Shown one piece after another: positions 7,856 through 18,400 of a DNA stretch of 64,000 bases. The stretch covers positions 35,670-99,669 of the forward strand of contig CABIXN010000009.1 in NCBI GenBank assembly GCA_902362715.1. Reading direction: 5' to 3'. The notes below the pieces were generated by a model. It worked only from the letters and a program-made list of their open reading frames with translations, did not search any database and was not told where the DNA came from. Positions within the stretch are counted from its first letter, which is position 1. Each line of letters opens with the position of its first letter. This DNA is from Lachnospiraceae bacterium (GTDB lineage: Bacteria; Bacillota; Clostridia; Lachnospirales; Lachnospiraceae). A program made the translations under genes and the position numbers.

Positions 7856-9403
7856 TTATTCATCACATGCCTTATAGTTCAGACACTTTTGACCTGTTTT
7901 AACCCGTTCCTCAGAAACACCAAATGCATACTGGAGCAGATCATCTGCCGAAAGTCCCTCACGGTTTTCTTCCATATGTACAATCTGTCCATTTCTGACT
8001 ACTGCAATGGTGTCGCTCATACCCAGGATTTCCGGCATCTCAGAGGATACCATAAGAATAGCAAGCCCCTCATTTCTGGCCAGATCATTCATAATTTTGT
8101 AAATTTCTGACTTCGCACCCACATCTATCCCTCTTGTAGGTTCATCCAGAATCAGAATTTCAGGATTATTTAACAGCCACCTGGCCAGAATTACTTTCTG
8201 CTGGTTTCCTCCGGATAAAGAAGCAATAGGGTCTGAAAATGAGGCTTTTTTTACATGCAGCTTTTCTGATATCTGCTCACAATCCCAAAGCTCCTTCCTG
8301 CTGTTCATAAAACCGGCCCTGGCATACTCTTTAATTCTGGGCAGCGTAATATTTGTGGATATGCTCATGGACTGTAAGATTCCCATTCTGAGCCGGTCCT
8401 CCGTTACCATGGCAATTCCCTGGGCAATGGCATCTTTGGGACTGGTAATTTTTATTTCCTGATCATTGATATATATCTTCCCGGACCGGATGGGATCAAT
8501 CCCGAAAATGGCCCGCATAATCTCGGAACGTCCCGCTCCCATCAGTCCGCAGAGCCCTAAGATTTCTCCTGCCCGCACCTCAAAAGATACATTTGAAAAT
8601 CCGTCTCCGCAGAGGTTTTCCACCCGGATTTTAACTTTTCCTTTTTCGAACTGATCCTTTATGTAAACATCATCTATTTCTCTGCCGGCAATAAGTCCGA
8701 TCAGTTGATCCATAGTGATCTCTCTACAGGATTTCGTGGCCACAAACTGTCCGTTTCTCATAATTGTCATGTTGTCACAGATTTCAAACAGTTCCTCTAA
8801 TTTGTGGGATATAAAAATAACCGCGGTTCCTTTTTTTACAAGATCCCGGACAATGCCATGAAGCAGCAAAATCTCCTGGTCGGCCAGAGCGGATGTGGGC
8901 TCATCCATTACGATAATATCAGCGTCATAGGATACCGCTCTTGCCAGCTCGATCAGCTGCATATTTGCCACCGACAGACTGCTGACATAGGCAGAAGGAT
9001 CCACTGAAATATTCAGCCGTTCCAGCAGCTCTTTTGTCTTCCGGTTCATCAATCCGGTGTCAATGACTCCGGCCTTTGCAAACTTTCCTTCCCTTCCCAT
9101 CCAGATATTCTCTGCAACAGTAAATGTCTGAACAAGATTCAGTTCCTGATGGATCATGGAAATTCCCGCATTTAAAGCATCGTGTGGAGATTTAAACGCC
9201 GTTTCCCTGCCTTTGTAAATAATCTCACCTTCATCCTTCTGATAAATACCTAGCAGACATTTCATCAGGGTAGATTTTCCTGCTCCGTTTTCGCCAATCA
9301 GCGCATGAATTTCTCCTCTATGCACAGTCAGACTGACCTGATCAAGAGCTACCACTCCCGGAAAACGCTTTGTAATTTTTTTCATCTCCAATACAGCTTC
9401 CAT
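7856..9403 (-). CDS. Sugar ABC transporter ATP-binding protein (RbsA/MglA-like)
   Basis: A 515-residue protein with two ABC cassettes in tandem, as usual for ribose/galactose-type importers. The first has an intact Walker A (GENGAGKST) and Walker B (DADIIVMDEPTSALA). The second has the degenerate P-loop typical of RbsA (GLMGAGRSE) but a full signature (LSGGNQQKV) and Walker B (ILILDEPTRGID). It powers uptake with the permease and lipoprotein that follow it. The start ATG has GAGGGATG upstream. It is the first gene of the operon, about 45 nt after the predicted transcription start. Confidence 0.96.
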   Translation of the reverse strand: MEAVLEMKKITKRFPGVVALDQVSLTVHRGEIHALIGENGAGKSTLMKCLLGIYQKDEGEIIYKGRETAFKSPHDALNAGISMIHQELNLVQTFTVAENIWMGREGKFAKAGVIDTGLMNRKTKELLERLNISVDPSAYVSSLSVANMQLIELARAVSYDADIIVMDEPTSALADQEILLLHGIVRDLVKKGTAVIFISHKLEELFEICDNMTIMRNGQFVATKSCREITMDQLIGLIAGREIDDVYIKDQFEKGKVKIRVENLCGDGFSNVSFEVRAGEILGLCGLMGAGRSEIMRAIFGIDPIRSGKIYINDQEIKITSPKDAIAQGIAMVTEDRLRMGILQSMSISTNITLPRIKEYARAGFMNSRKELWDCEQISEKLHVKKASFSDPIASLSGGNQQKVILARWLLNNPEILILDEPTRGIDVGAKSEIYKIMNDLARNEGLAILMVSSEMPEILGMSDTIAVVRNGQIVHMEENREGLSADDLLQYAFGVSEERVKTGQKCLNYKACDE

Positions 9404-9454
9404 GTCATCCCTCTTTCATTTTTATGATTATTTACTGTAAATTTTCATATCATT

Positions 9455-9482
9455 ATTATAACACAAATCTTGTTTTGGTCAA
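9455..9482 (-). promoter_or_regulatory. Promoter of the glycoside operon
   Basis: On the minus strand a -35 TTGACC (9477-9482) and a perfect -10 TATAAT (9455-9460) are 16 bp apart, placed correctly for the ATPase gene starting at 9403. The spacer holds one arm of the palindrome at 9460-9495. Confidence 0.8.
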
Positions 9483-9495
9483 TAAGATTTGTGTT
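9460..9495. promoter_or_regulatory. Palindromic operator candidate overlapping the promoter
   Basis: Perfect inverted repeat AACACAAATCTT (9460-9471) / AAGATTTGTGTT (9484-9495) with a 12-nt centre. The centre contains the -35 element and one arm fills the spacer, so a bound dimer or tetramer would block RNA polymerase. The LacI-type protein at 1-960 is the obvious candidate, but the site is longer than a classical LacI operator and lacks a central CG, so another regulator is possible. Confidence 0.6.
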
Positions 9496-9635
9496 TTTTG
9501 TAAATATAGTCTATTATTTTCAATATTTTTTATATAATTTAAATAATTTTTCTTTCACATCATTGCTTTATTAAAGGGTTTTAAAATGTAAATTTACATT
9601 TTCTGGTATTTCAAACATTTGATTTAGAAAGCACA

Positions 9636-9800
9636 AAAAAGAATCCTGCCACGGCAGGATTCTCCGCCTGCGGCGGGTTGCGCAAGCAACATGATTCCAC
9701 TCTGCCGCAGTGCGATCATCAGCGGAGCGTTTTTTTGCTCTATAGGAATCGCTACTTTTCAGCTTTATCACAACACGGTATTTCCTAAAGAGCAAAAAAA
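9636..9800 (-). repeat. Composite repeat copy 1 (modules B + A, full length)
   Basis: Read on the minus strand, module B comes first (about 9733-9800; arms TTTGCTCTWTAGGAA / TTCCTATAGAGCAAA) and then module A (9636-9732), which ends in a GAATCCTGCC/GGCAGGATTC hairpin followed by TTTTTT. This copy has a one-base change in one arm of B (TTTAG for TATAG). It lies between the PrsA-like gene and the glycoside-operon promoter. A 74-codon open frame across it is a by-product of the repeat. Confidence 0.85.
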
Positions 9801-9849
9801 GAAGCCAAATAACTTCAGCTCCTTTTTCATTTCTTTCACTTTTTACTTT

Positions 9850-10821
9850 TTATTCTTCTAGAGTATTCTCTCCGCCAAAATATTTTTCAAAGACAGTAAA
9901 AAAACTTCCGGTTTTTAACTCTCCGCTGGTGTCAAGCTCTACATTCTTCCAGATCTCCTCATTGAATCTGGAATCCGCTTCCTTTACATATGTATCATAG
10001 GTGCTGTTCACCGCAGCTTCCATTCTGCTCTTTAATACTTTCTCTTTATTCTTTTCGGTAAGCTCTGCGTCATAACTTTTCACACATCGGAAAATATAAT
10101 AACCGTTATCTTCCGCTGTAATCCCACTGATTTGATTGTCCTTTAATGCAAAAATATCTTCCTGGTTTTCTTCCTCTAACTGGCTTTTGTCCAGATTAAT
10201 ATCTGTTTTTGCAGCCTCATTGTAAGAAGACGCCAGCTGCGCAAAATCCTCTCCGTTATCCAGCTGCTGCTTTATTTTCTTTGCGGTGTCCTCCGATTTT
10301 ACAAAAATCTGCTGGGCTTTCATAACCTGTGCCTCTGCGTCGCTGACTTCCTGATCTATGTTTTCTGTCAGCGACTGATAGGTCATCTGGGCAGCGGCAT
10401 ATCTTTCATACAAATCCGTCAGTTCCTTTTCTGAAATACCAAAATATTTCTTTTCCGCATCATTCAGCGTTTTATAATACTCCTTTGCCGCATCCTCTGC
10501 CTGGCTCATCTGCGCTTCCGTAAGCGTAAGCCCCTTATCTTTGGCAATCAGATCCATAGTATAAATCTCCGCCAGCTTTGTCACCGTGAGATTTTTTATG
10601 TAAACCTCCAGTTTTTCCTTCTGATCAGATTCCCATAGATTCACCCCGTACAGGTCCGCATACTGATTCTGATAATTTACCAGAAATACTTTGGCTTCCG
10701 ACACTGTACAGGCCTCTTTATCAATCTTAAATACATTCTTTTTTCCAATACCGCATCCCGTCAGCGCTGCTGCAGTTAAAACCGCCGCAGCGCCCCATGT
10801 AATCCATTGTTTTACTTTCAT
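9850..10821 (-). CDS. PrsA/SurA-like peptidyl-prolyl isomerase lipoprotein
   Basis: A 323-residue protein with a lipoprotein signal peptide (AAVLTAAALTGC lipobox), a SurA-like helical N-domain, and a C-terminal segment (QQIFVKSEDTAKKIKQQLDNGEDFAQLASSYN, then GYYIFRCV) that fits a parvulin-type PPIC domain. It would help fold secreted proteins outside the membrane. The start at 10821 follows AAAAGGAA; a longer in-frame start has no such site. It is the last gene of the addB-addA-maf run. The PPIC core is weakly conserved, so isomerase activity is likely but not certain. Confidence 0.8.
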   Translation of the reverse strand: MKVKQWITWGAAAVLTAAALTGCGIGKKNVFKIDKEACTVSEAKVFLVNYQNQYADLYGVNLWESDQKEKLEVYIKNLTVTKLAEIYTMDLIAKDKGLTLTEAQMSQAEDAAKEYYKTLNDAEKKYFGISEKELTDLYERYAAAQMTYQSLTENIDQEVSDAEAQVMKAQQIFVKSEDTAKKIKQQLDNGEDFAQLASSYNEAAKTDINLDKSQLEEENQEDIFALKDNQISGITAEDNGYYIFRCVKSYDAELTEKNKEKVLKSRMEAAVNSTYDTYVKEADSRFNEEIWKNVELDTSGELKTGSFFTVFEKYFGGENTLEE

Positions 10822-10852
10822 TTCAGCAATTCCTTTTCTAACTCTGCTGTTA

Positions 10853-11116
10853 TCACGCATCCACTACCAGATAACGTCCGTCCGGCAGAGCAAATACTTC
10901 CTGGGCTTCTTCCAGGTCTTCTTTGGTCATTCCGGCAATATCCGCACCTGCCTCCTCCAGATATTCCCGCACCTCTTTTATATTTTTGCAGACCACTGCC
11001 ATACACATTTCTAAAAAATCTTCTGCTTCCTCCTGTGTTTTTGCAACTTTTTTTGGAAACAACTTCAGCTGTTGTTCCAGAAAAACCTGAATACACATTT
11101 CATCATATTCGTACAT
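10853..11116 (-). CDS. Small conserved protein of unknown function
   Basis: An 87-residue acidic, mostly helical protein (QVFLEQQLKLFPKKVAKTQEE, then GMTKEDLEEAQEVFALPDGRY). The start at 11116 is chosen because AAAGGAG precedes this ATG; a start 27 bp upstream is less likely. The C-terminal FALPDGRYLVVDA ending is seen in small Lachnospiraceae proteins named glyoxalase-like, but no active site can be pointed to. It sits between maf and the PrsA-like gene and is probably co-transcribed. Confidence 0.7.
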   Translation of the reverse strand: MYEYDEMCIQVFLEQQLKLFPKKVAKTQEEAEDFLEMCMAVVCKNIKEVREYLEEAGADIAGMTKEDLEEAQEVFALPDGRYLVVDA

Positions 11117-11207
11117 CACATACTCCTTTATTTTGTCATTCAAGTCTCGCTCTTGTGAGACTTAGTGCACCATTCGGGTCAGCTTTGCTGACAATATTCT
11201 GTTACTA

Positions 11208-11834
11208 TCATAAAGGCAAAACCCCGTCTGTGCAATGATTTTTAAATATTTCCGGGTGCCATTTTTTCAGTTCCTGATACAGTCGTGAAACAGGAAGACC
11301 TACTACATTATTATAATCCCCGTGGATCTTTTTAATAAACACGGCTCCCTTTCCCTGTATCCCATAAGAACCAGCCTTGTCCATAGGTTCTTTCGTCTGG
11401 ATATAGTCCCGTATTTCCTCCGGACTGATATCGTACATCGTCACATCTGCAGCTTCATAAAAGGTATGAACCTGTTTTTTTCCGGTATACAAAAGAATAA
11501 CAGATACCCCGGTATACACCTGATGTGTCTGCCCGGACAGCATGGATAATACCCGAAATGCATCCTGCTCATCCCCGGGCTTTCCCAGAATCTGTTCCTT
11601 AAATACCACCACCGTATCAGCGCCTACTATCACATAATTCCCCGGAGAATCTGACAGCTGAGACGCAATCTCTTCTGCCTTCCGCCGGGCAAGTTCCATG
11701 ACAACCTGATCCGGACTTGATTTGCTGATGCTTTCCTCACCTGCGGCCGGCATCACCCGAAAGGAAAGCCCCACCTGGTTCAGCAGATCTCTTCTTCTAG
11801 GAGATGCCGACGCTAAAATCCATTGATATTCCAT
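11208..11834 (-). CDS. maf: Maf-family nucleotide pyrophosphatase
   Basis: A 208-residue protein. The N-terminal ILASASPRRRDLL loop, the GADTVV segment and the C-terminal MDKAGSYGIQGKGAVFI motif are diagnostic of Maf/YhdE, which hydrolyses dTTP, UTP and modified nucleotides to monophosphates and affects division arrest. The ATG at 11834, preceded by AAGGGGGA, is preferred over a TTG 45 bp upstream inside addA. It follows addA closely, as part of the addB-addA-maf run. Confidence 0.93.
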   Translation of the reverse strand: MEYQWILASASPRRRDLLNQVGLSFRVMPAAGEESISKSSPDQVVMELARRKAEEIASQLSDSPGNYVIVGADTVVVFKEQILGKPGDEQDAFRVLSMLSGQTHQVYTGVSVILLYTGKKQVHTFYEAADVTMYDISPEEIRDYIQTKEPMDKAGSYGIQGKGAVFIKKIHGDYNNVVGLPVSRLYQELKKWHPEIFKNHCTDGVLPL

Positions 11835-11871
11835 TCTAAAATTCCCCCTTGATTCTTTCAAGTCTTGCTCT

Positions 11872-14800
11872 TTATTCAACGGATATCACAGACCCAAGGC
11901 GGAAGGAATACAGAAAAATTTTCTCTACCTTCATCTGCGGAAACACCTTTTCTAACGCCTGTCCGTAAAGCAGAAGCTGCTTTCGGTATCTTCCCGCCAG
12001 CTCCCCGCCATTTGATACCGCATCTGTTTTATAATCCAGCAGTGTTATGCCTTTTTCTCCGGTCCAGAATACATCTATAATTCCCTGCACAAGCACCGGC
12101 TCTTCTCCCTTGGCCTCTTCCCATACCTGACACGCCGGCAGAGCCATCACAAAAGGACGCTCCCGGTAGAGTCTTTCTTCCTTCTGGGCCTTAGCCATCT
12201 CAAAGGCCAGATCAGATGAGGCAAAAGCCGTCAGCTGCTTTATGTCCAGACGAACTGCCAGCGCTTCATCTATCAGATGCATATGCCGCATCCTGTCAAA
12301 CTCTGCCTCCACCCAGTCACCGGCCTGTAAACCTTTGCAGTTTAATAGTCCCGCAAAGTCAAAGCACTCCAGGAAGCGATGCATGGCCGTCCCTTTAAGA
12401 GCTCCTGCATTCTCTTCCTCTTTTCTGTCTGCGAATTTCGGAAGATACGGAATCACGTCCTGTTTCGGATAAAACTCTGCCGCCTGGGCAGCTATCTGCT
12501 CTTCCATATATCTGTGCTTTAATTCAGAGACTGACACTTTCTGCTTTATAATTCCAAAGGCTTCATAAGGATATTTCCAGGACATCCTCTCATCCCACAA
12601 ACTCAACGCTTTGGAATCTGTCTGTGACAAGGCCGCAAGTATTTTCTCCCGGCTGTTAAAAAGCTCCGCTTTCTTATCCGCTTCCATCTCAGCCCGCTCA
12701 TAGTCTCTAATTATCTCAAGCTCCCAGGGCTGTTCGTTGGACAGAATAACCGGAAGCACCCAGTCCCAGAAACACCTGGCTTCTGTCCGCTGCACAAAGG
12801 GAAGCTTTTCTCCTTTTTTCAGAGGACATGGCGTAAAGGATTTCTTCTCATCTATGATTCCTGTCAAAATGAGTTTTTCTCTGGCTCTGGTCAGGGCCAC
12901 ATACAAAAGACGCAGCTCTTCTCCCAGAAGCTCCTTACGTTCCAGCATTCCAAATACCTGCCGGGAAATACCAGAACACTTCACCCTGTATTGTCCGTTC
13001 ATCCAGCGCATCCCCACGCCATACTGAGGATGAAAAATCATGGGAGCATTTAAGCTCATCAGATTAAATTCCTTTCCCATGCCGCACAAGAATACTACCG
13101 GAAACTCCAGCCCCTTGCTTTTATGTATGGTCATAAGATGTACCGCATGGTCCCGGCTGCTGACAAGCTCCGCCTCTCCGTAATCCATCTCGTATTTGAG
13201 CATCTGTTCAATATACCGTATAAAATGAAACAGCCCCTGATAACTGGTGTTTTCATAGGCAATGGCCCGCTCTAAAAACATATCCAGATTCGCCTTTCTC
13301 TGCCGCCCTCCGGGCAGCGCCGTTACATAGTTCAGATATCCCGTCTCCCGGTAAATCTGCTGAATCAGCTCATGAACAGGGGTATATGGAACTAACTCCC
13401 GGAGTTTTTCAATAAGCTCCCAGAAAGTTGTTATCTTCTGCTGAATTCTCTGAACATCTGCACCTCTGTCTTTACTGCTTTCCAGCAGTTTTTCCCATTC
13501 CTCCTTATTGAGCGACTTCCAGGCCAGAACACTTTCTGAGAAAGATTTCTCCGGAAATGCTGCTTTAAGATCTGCCATCTCTTCTGCTGAAAATCCGCCG
13601 ATTGCCGATGACATAACCCCCGCCAGAGGGATATCCTGTCTTGGATTATCCAGGATTTTCAAAAACTGAATTACAGTCTGTACTTCTATAGCTGAAAAAT
13701 ATCCCGACTTTGATGTGGTCACAAGAGGAATCCCCTCTTCTGAAAATACCCGCACAAAAGTTTCGCTAAAGCCTTTTAGAGCGTGCACCAGTATTACAAT
13801 ATCCTGATAGTCAAACTCTGTACTCTGCACCAGCTTACGTATCCTTGCGGCTGTATACCGGGCCTCTGCTTCGACTTTATCCTTCTGGTCCAGAGAGAGA
13901 ACAATCCCCGCCAGCTCCGCCTGGTATTGTTTTGGATCTTTCGTCTCTTCATAAGCCGCCCCCGGATATAATGCCGCCTTTTCATCATAAGCGATATTTC
14001 CCATATCCACATCCATAATATGATCAAAAATCTCATTGGTAAAATCCAGCACTTCCTGTCTGCTCCGGAAGTTCTTATGCAGATCAATTCTCTGATACTT
14101 TCCATCTTCAATGGTATACTGGTTATATTTTTCCATAAAAAGCTCGGGTCTGGCCAGACGAAACCGATAAATACTCTGCTTTACATCTCCAACCATGAAA
14201 ATATTCGGTTCCCCATTCTCTTCTCTTGAAACAGCACGGATCAGGGCTTCCTGCACATAATTGCTGTCCTGGTATTCATCTACCATAACTTCCGCAAACC
14301 TTTGCTGATACTCCCCTGCTGCTGCCGTGGGCTTTTTAGTTTCAGAATCCACCAGAATATTCAGGGTAAAATGTTCAATATCCGAAAAATCCAGAATATT
14401 CCGGTCCCCTTTCTCCTGAGCAAACTTCTTCCTGAATAATTTTACCAAACGTACCAGCTCTTCCATAGGAATCTTCTCATCCTGAAGCATCTGAAGCTGC
14501 TGAGCCGGCGGATAAGCAAAATAACTGTTCTTTAAAACTGTCAGCTGTTTTTTTACTTTGTCCCTGAGATCCTGAACCTTTTTTTTCTTTTCCGGATCAC
14601 AAGTCTGCTTTTTTCTAGAGAGAGCCTGAAAAGAGAAATCCTGCAGCGCCTTATACCAGTCTTTATAACTTTTCTGTCCCTCTAACTGTTCCAGCCTGTG
14701 GATGTCATCATATATTGCTTCCAGATAGAGGACCGGGCCATCCTCCTGCTGTGCAATATTTAACATCTGATTTTCCGTCTGAAGCAAAGACTGTATCATT

Positions 14801-15465
14801 TGATTCAGCCATGCAAACAATTCCCCCATAAAGGGCAGTGCATCCATTTCCTCCAGAGAACTGCACTGATACATGGAAAGACTCTCATCCAGCCACTCTT
14901 CGGGCCAGGGATAACTGTCTGAATATTCAAACAGGCTTCCTAGCATCTGACGGATATTATGATCGTTCTTTGTATTGCTGTAATTCTCTATAAGATACAG
15001 AAAAGTTTCTCTCTTTTCCTCATAAGCCTCATGAAGCACCTCATCAAGCACATCCTCTTTAAGCATACTGATCTCCCGCTCATCGGCAATCCGAAAACCG
15101 GGATCCAGACCAATCTCATAAAAATGATTGCGTATGACACTCAGCCCAAAGCTGTGAATGGTTGATATCTGTGCATTGTGAACCAAAGTTACCTGTCTTT
15201 GCAGATGCAGATTATCTGGCTGTTCCTTTAATGCGGTGTCAAGGGCTGCGCCGATGCGTTCACGCATTTCAGATGCCGCCGCATTGGTAAAAGTCACCAC
15301 TAAAAGCCGGTCAATATCTATGGGATGCTCCTGATTCAGTATCATCTGGATAATCCGTTCCACAAGCACGGCTGTCTTTCCGGATCCGGCTGCCGCCGAA
15401 ACAAGAAGGTTACGCTGATGCAGTCCTATCACCTGCTTCTGCTCTGCTGTCCATCTCATTTCCAT
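11872..15465 (-). CDS. addA: ATP-dependent helicase/nuclease subunit A
   Basis: A 1197-residue UvrD-type helicase with Walker A AAAGSGKT near residue 24, a DEYQDSN helicase motif II, a GDVKQSIYRFR motif, a LMTIHKSKGLEFPVVF motif V and LLYVALTRAREKL motif VI. A C-terminal RecB-like nuclease domain follows (GTAMHRFLE, then GIIDVFW, then LLDYKTDA). With AddB it resects double-strand breaks for RecA loading at Chi-like sites. It overlaps the addB stop by about 10 bp, so translation is probably coupled. Confidence 0.98.
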   Translation of the reverse strand: MEMRWTAEQKQVIGLHQRNLLVSAAAGSGKTAVLVERIIQMILNQEHPIDIDRLLVVTFTNAAASEMRERIGAALDTALKEQPDNLHLQRQVTLVHNAQISTIHSFGLSVIRNHFYEIGLDPGFRIADEREISMLKEDVLDEVLHEAYEEKRETFLYLIENYSNTKNDHNIRQMLGSLFEYSDSYPWPEEWLDESLSMYQCSSLEEMDALPFMGELFAWLNQMIQSLLQTENQMLNIAQQEDGPVLYLEAIYDDIHRLEQLEGQKSYKDWYKALQDFSFQALSRKKQTCDPEKKKKVQDLRDKVKKQLTVLKNSYFAYPPAQQLQMLQDEKIPMEELVRLVKLFRKKFAQEKGDRNILDFSDIEHFTLNILVDSETKKPTAAAGEYQQRFAEVMVDEYQDSNYVQEALIRAVSREENGEPNIFMVGDVKQSIYRFRLARPELFMEKYNQYTIEDGKYQRIDLHKNFRSRQEVLDFTNEIFDHIMDVDMGNIAYDEKAALYPGAAYEETKDPKQYQAELAGIVLSLDQKDKVEAEARYTAARIRKLVQSTEFDYQDIVILVHALKGFSETFVRVFSEEGIPLVTTSKSGYFSAIEVQTVIQFLKILDNPRQDIPLAGVMSSAIGGFSAEEMADLKAAFPEKSFSESVLAWKSLNKEEWEKLLESSKDRGADVQRIQQKITTFWELIEKLRELVPYTPVHELIQQIYRETGYLNYVTALPGGRQRKANLDMFLERAIAYENTSYQGLFHFIRYIEQMLKYEMDYGEAELVSSRDHAVHLMTIHKSKGLEFPVVFLCGMGKEFNLMSLNAPMIFHPQYGVGMRWMNGQYRVKCSGISRQVFGMLERKELLGEELRLLYVALTRAREKLILTGIIDEKKSFTPCPLKKGEKLPFVQRTEARCFWDWVLPVILSNEQPWELEIIRDYERAEMEADKKAELFNSREKILAALSQTDSKALSLWDERMSWKYPYEAFGIIKQKVSVSELKHRYMEEQIAAQAAEFYPKQDVIPYLPKFADRKEEENAGALKGTAMHRFLECFDFAGLLNCKGLQAGDWVEAEFDRMRHMHLIDEALAVRLDIKQLTAFASSDLAFEMAKAQKEERLYRERPFVMALPACQVWEEAKGEEPVLVQGIIDVFWTGEKGITLLDYKTDAVSNGGELAGRYRKQLLLYGQALEKVFPQMKVEKIFLYSFRLGSVISVE

Positions 15466-18400
15466 TCCGTTTCCTCCTCATCCATCCGTCTCCAGATCTC
15501 TTCCTCTGCCAGATTTTCAAGCTGTTTTTTTTCGTACCCCGGTATCCGTAAATCAAACTGGCAGACACCGGCAAAGGGACAGTACTGACATCCATCCTGA
15601 TCATTTAAAACCACAGGTTTGGGGCTGATTTCTCCTTTCAGAATCTGCCTTGCACTTTCTTTGATTTTTGCTTCTGTAAATCTTCCCAGCTTTTCAAACT
15701 GGTCCCTGCTGGCCACAGAGCATCCTCTAGAACTTAATGTCCCGTCCTTTTTCAGTGTAACGGGTATAACTCTTGATTTTCCTTCCAGATCTTTGTCCAG
15801 TTTTTCAATCACAGCAGGATCCTGATTAATAAGCCCCTCGGGTCTTAATTCTTCCAGAACGGCTTTTTCTATGTCTTCCGAAGAGGCCTGCGCGGACAGC
15901 TCCACCATAGGATTTTCCAGATGATAATAAAGTACTCCCGCCGGAATCACATCTTTATCCGGCGTCTTTTTTCTTTCTCCTGCAAGGGCCTCATTCATAT
16001 AGGTCATCAGCTGCAGCTGAAGCCCATAATATAGGTTCAACAGCTGAAACTTTTTCTTGCCGGACTTGTAATCTAAGACTTTCAGATAAATCTGATCTTC
16101 ATTTTCAAAGGTATCAATCCGGTCAATTCTTCCCCGGATTATGATTTTCTCCTGCTCATTTAACCTTTCTTGACCCTGAGACAGCTCCAGTTCCCGCCGG
16201 AATAATGTCTCATATTCTCCAGGATGAAAAACACCCCTTCGTATCTGTGCAGTAAGGGCCCATACGCTTCTTTCCAGAATTTTATGAATCCGCTCTATCA
16301 TATAACGCCCCCGGCTGCTGTCCTCCAAAACACTGGTATCCATGGAAAGAACCGTTTCTGTAACAGCCTCTTTTAACAGCCGCTTCTGCTGCTCTTTTGT
16401 AATATCAAACCAGCTTAAGTTTTCATTTTTTACTTTCCGGCTGTAGCATTCAAGGGCCCCATGAAACACGTTTCCCATATCCGCTGTCTCAAATGTAAAC
16501 TCCGGCCGTTCTTTCAGCTTCAGACCATATTCCAGAAAGTGGGCGTAAGCACACCTTGCAAAGGACTCAAACCTGGAAACAGAAGTTTGAAGTGTGGTTC
16601 CATAGAGCCGTTTCGCTGTTTCTGTATTCAAACCTTCTCCGTCAAAGCAGGCAAACGCAGCATCAAACAGCCGGCGTGTCTGGTCCGCCCACACAGGCTG
16701 AGCTAAAAGCCAGTGATGAAACCCCTTCCACTCGCCTGTAATCTGTCCTTCCCTGGCAAGTATCAGTCCCTTTACATACTGCTTCATAACATCTCCGGCC
16801 GTCAGGTATCTGTCTGAATCCTCCGGTGTTAATTCCTGTACCTGTAAAAAAGGAAACATCCTGCAGATAGCTCCCACCAGGTAAGAGGGCTTCCTGGCAT
16901 TTCCAAGACTGTCCATTCTGCCGCAGGTCATAATCAGCGCGTCAGAGGGCTTGGTCATATTCAGATATAGATAAAACTTCTGCAGAAAAACCTGTTCCCG
17001 GGCAGTGGAAGCCAGCTCTATGTTTCTGTCTGCCAGCAGCTCCCTGTCATACTGGGAAAGCAGACTTCCCCGGTCTGCCTGTTTTGGGACAACACCGTCA
17101 TTAAGCCCCAGAAAAATAACTACCTTCACGCGGTCTAGACGTGTTCTCTCAATATCTCCAAGAATCACGCAGTCTGCACCGGGAGGGATAGTTCCTATTT
17201 TTGCCGCAGTAAATCCGGCATCCAGTATATCCGCATACTCCCGGACAGTGGTGGTCTCCTCTCCCAGCAGATCTACAATCTTATCCAGCAGGTCAATAAC
17301 TACCCGGTAAATCTGAGCATACACCGCCGCCTGGACTTCCTGACCTTCCGCCTCAAACTGCTCCTGTTTTTCCTTTAACTGTTCCTGCATATGAAGGGAC
17401 AGCATCAGCTGATACAGCGCCTCCGACATACTGCGCACTGTACGTTTTCTTCCCTTTAGCGCAGTTCGAAAATCCATAATCTGCGTTACAAATCGTTCTC
17501 TGAAGCTATTGAGCTTACAAAGCTTTTGCAGCCCGTCCTCCTGGCTTTTTAGCACAGATGTCTTTGTTCCCGGCAGATGGACCCATTTCTCCTTCCACCG
17601 CCGAAATCCCCGGATTCCCCGTTCCAGCACATAATTTTCCACCACATCAATTTCATCGGGTTCAAAACCGGAAAGTCCTGTTCTGAGATAACGGAATACA
17701 CTTTCGTAACTGAAATCCTTTTCCACCATCCAAAGCGCAGCCCGGACCCACTCCGTAAAGGGGTGAAACAGCACGTTTTCTTTCTCATCAGAAAAGTACG
17801 GAATACCGCTGGTTTCAAATACTTCTTTTGCATATTTCTCATACACATCTGCACAGCCGCTGACAATGGCAATATCCTGATACCGGTAATTATAACACTC
17901 TAACAGCTCCCGAATCTTTGCCGCAGCAAAAATCAGCTCCTCCTTCGGGCTGGCCAGGCTGTACACGGACAATGCCGGACATCTGTCTCTTTCCTCCGGG
18001 GCATGTTCCATAACATAATACCCAGGACGGAACAGATGCTCTTCTAGAAATCCCAGCACCTGATTTTTTGAAAACCGCCCCAGGCGTCCGTCCAGCAGCT
18101 TTGGCTGTTCTATGGTAATTCCCAGCCTTCCGGCCATGCCTGTCAGGCTTCGGACCATTTTACGGCTCATATAAAACAGTTCCTGAATTCCCCTGTCATT
18201 GTAGAGCTCCCCCTGGATATCCATACAGGCAGTTACATAAAACTCCCCGGACACCTTCATAAGTTCACGCATCAGATTCATCTGTACCGGAGTAAAGCCA
18301 GTGAAACAGTCAAAAGCAAATACTGCCCCTTTTAAAAGCTCAGATTCTCCCACACAATCTGCCAGCACAGAAAGCAGTGTCTCCGATGTCACAAAACGAT

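Noticed and set aside
9571..9795. A 74-codon open frame on the minus strand
   Set aside because: It runs through repeat copy 1. The same peptide pattern (KYCVVIKLKS-like) appears at every repeat copy, so it is a by-product of the repeat and not a gene.
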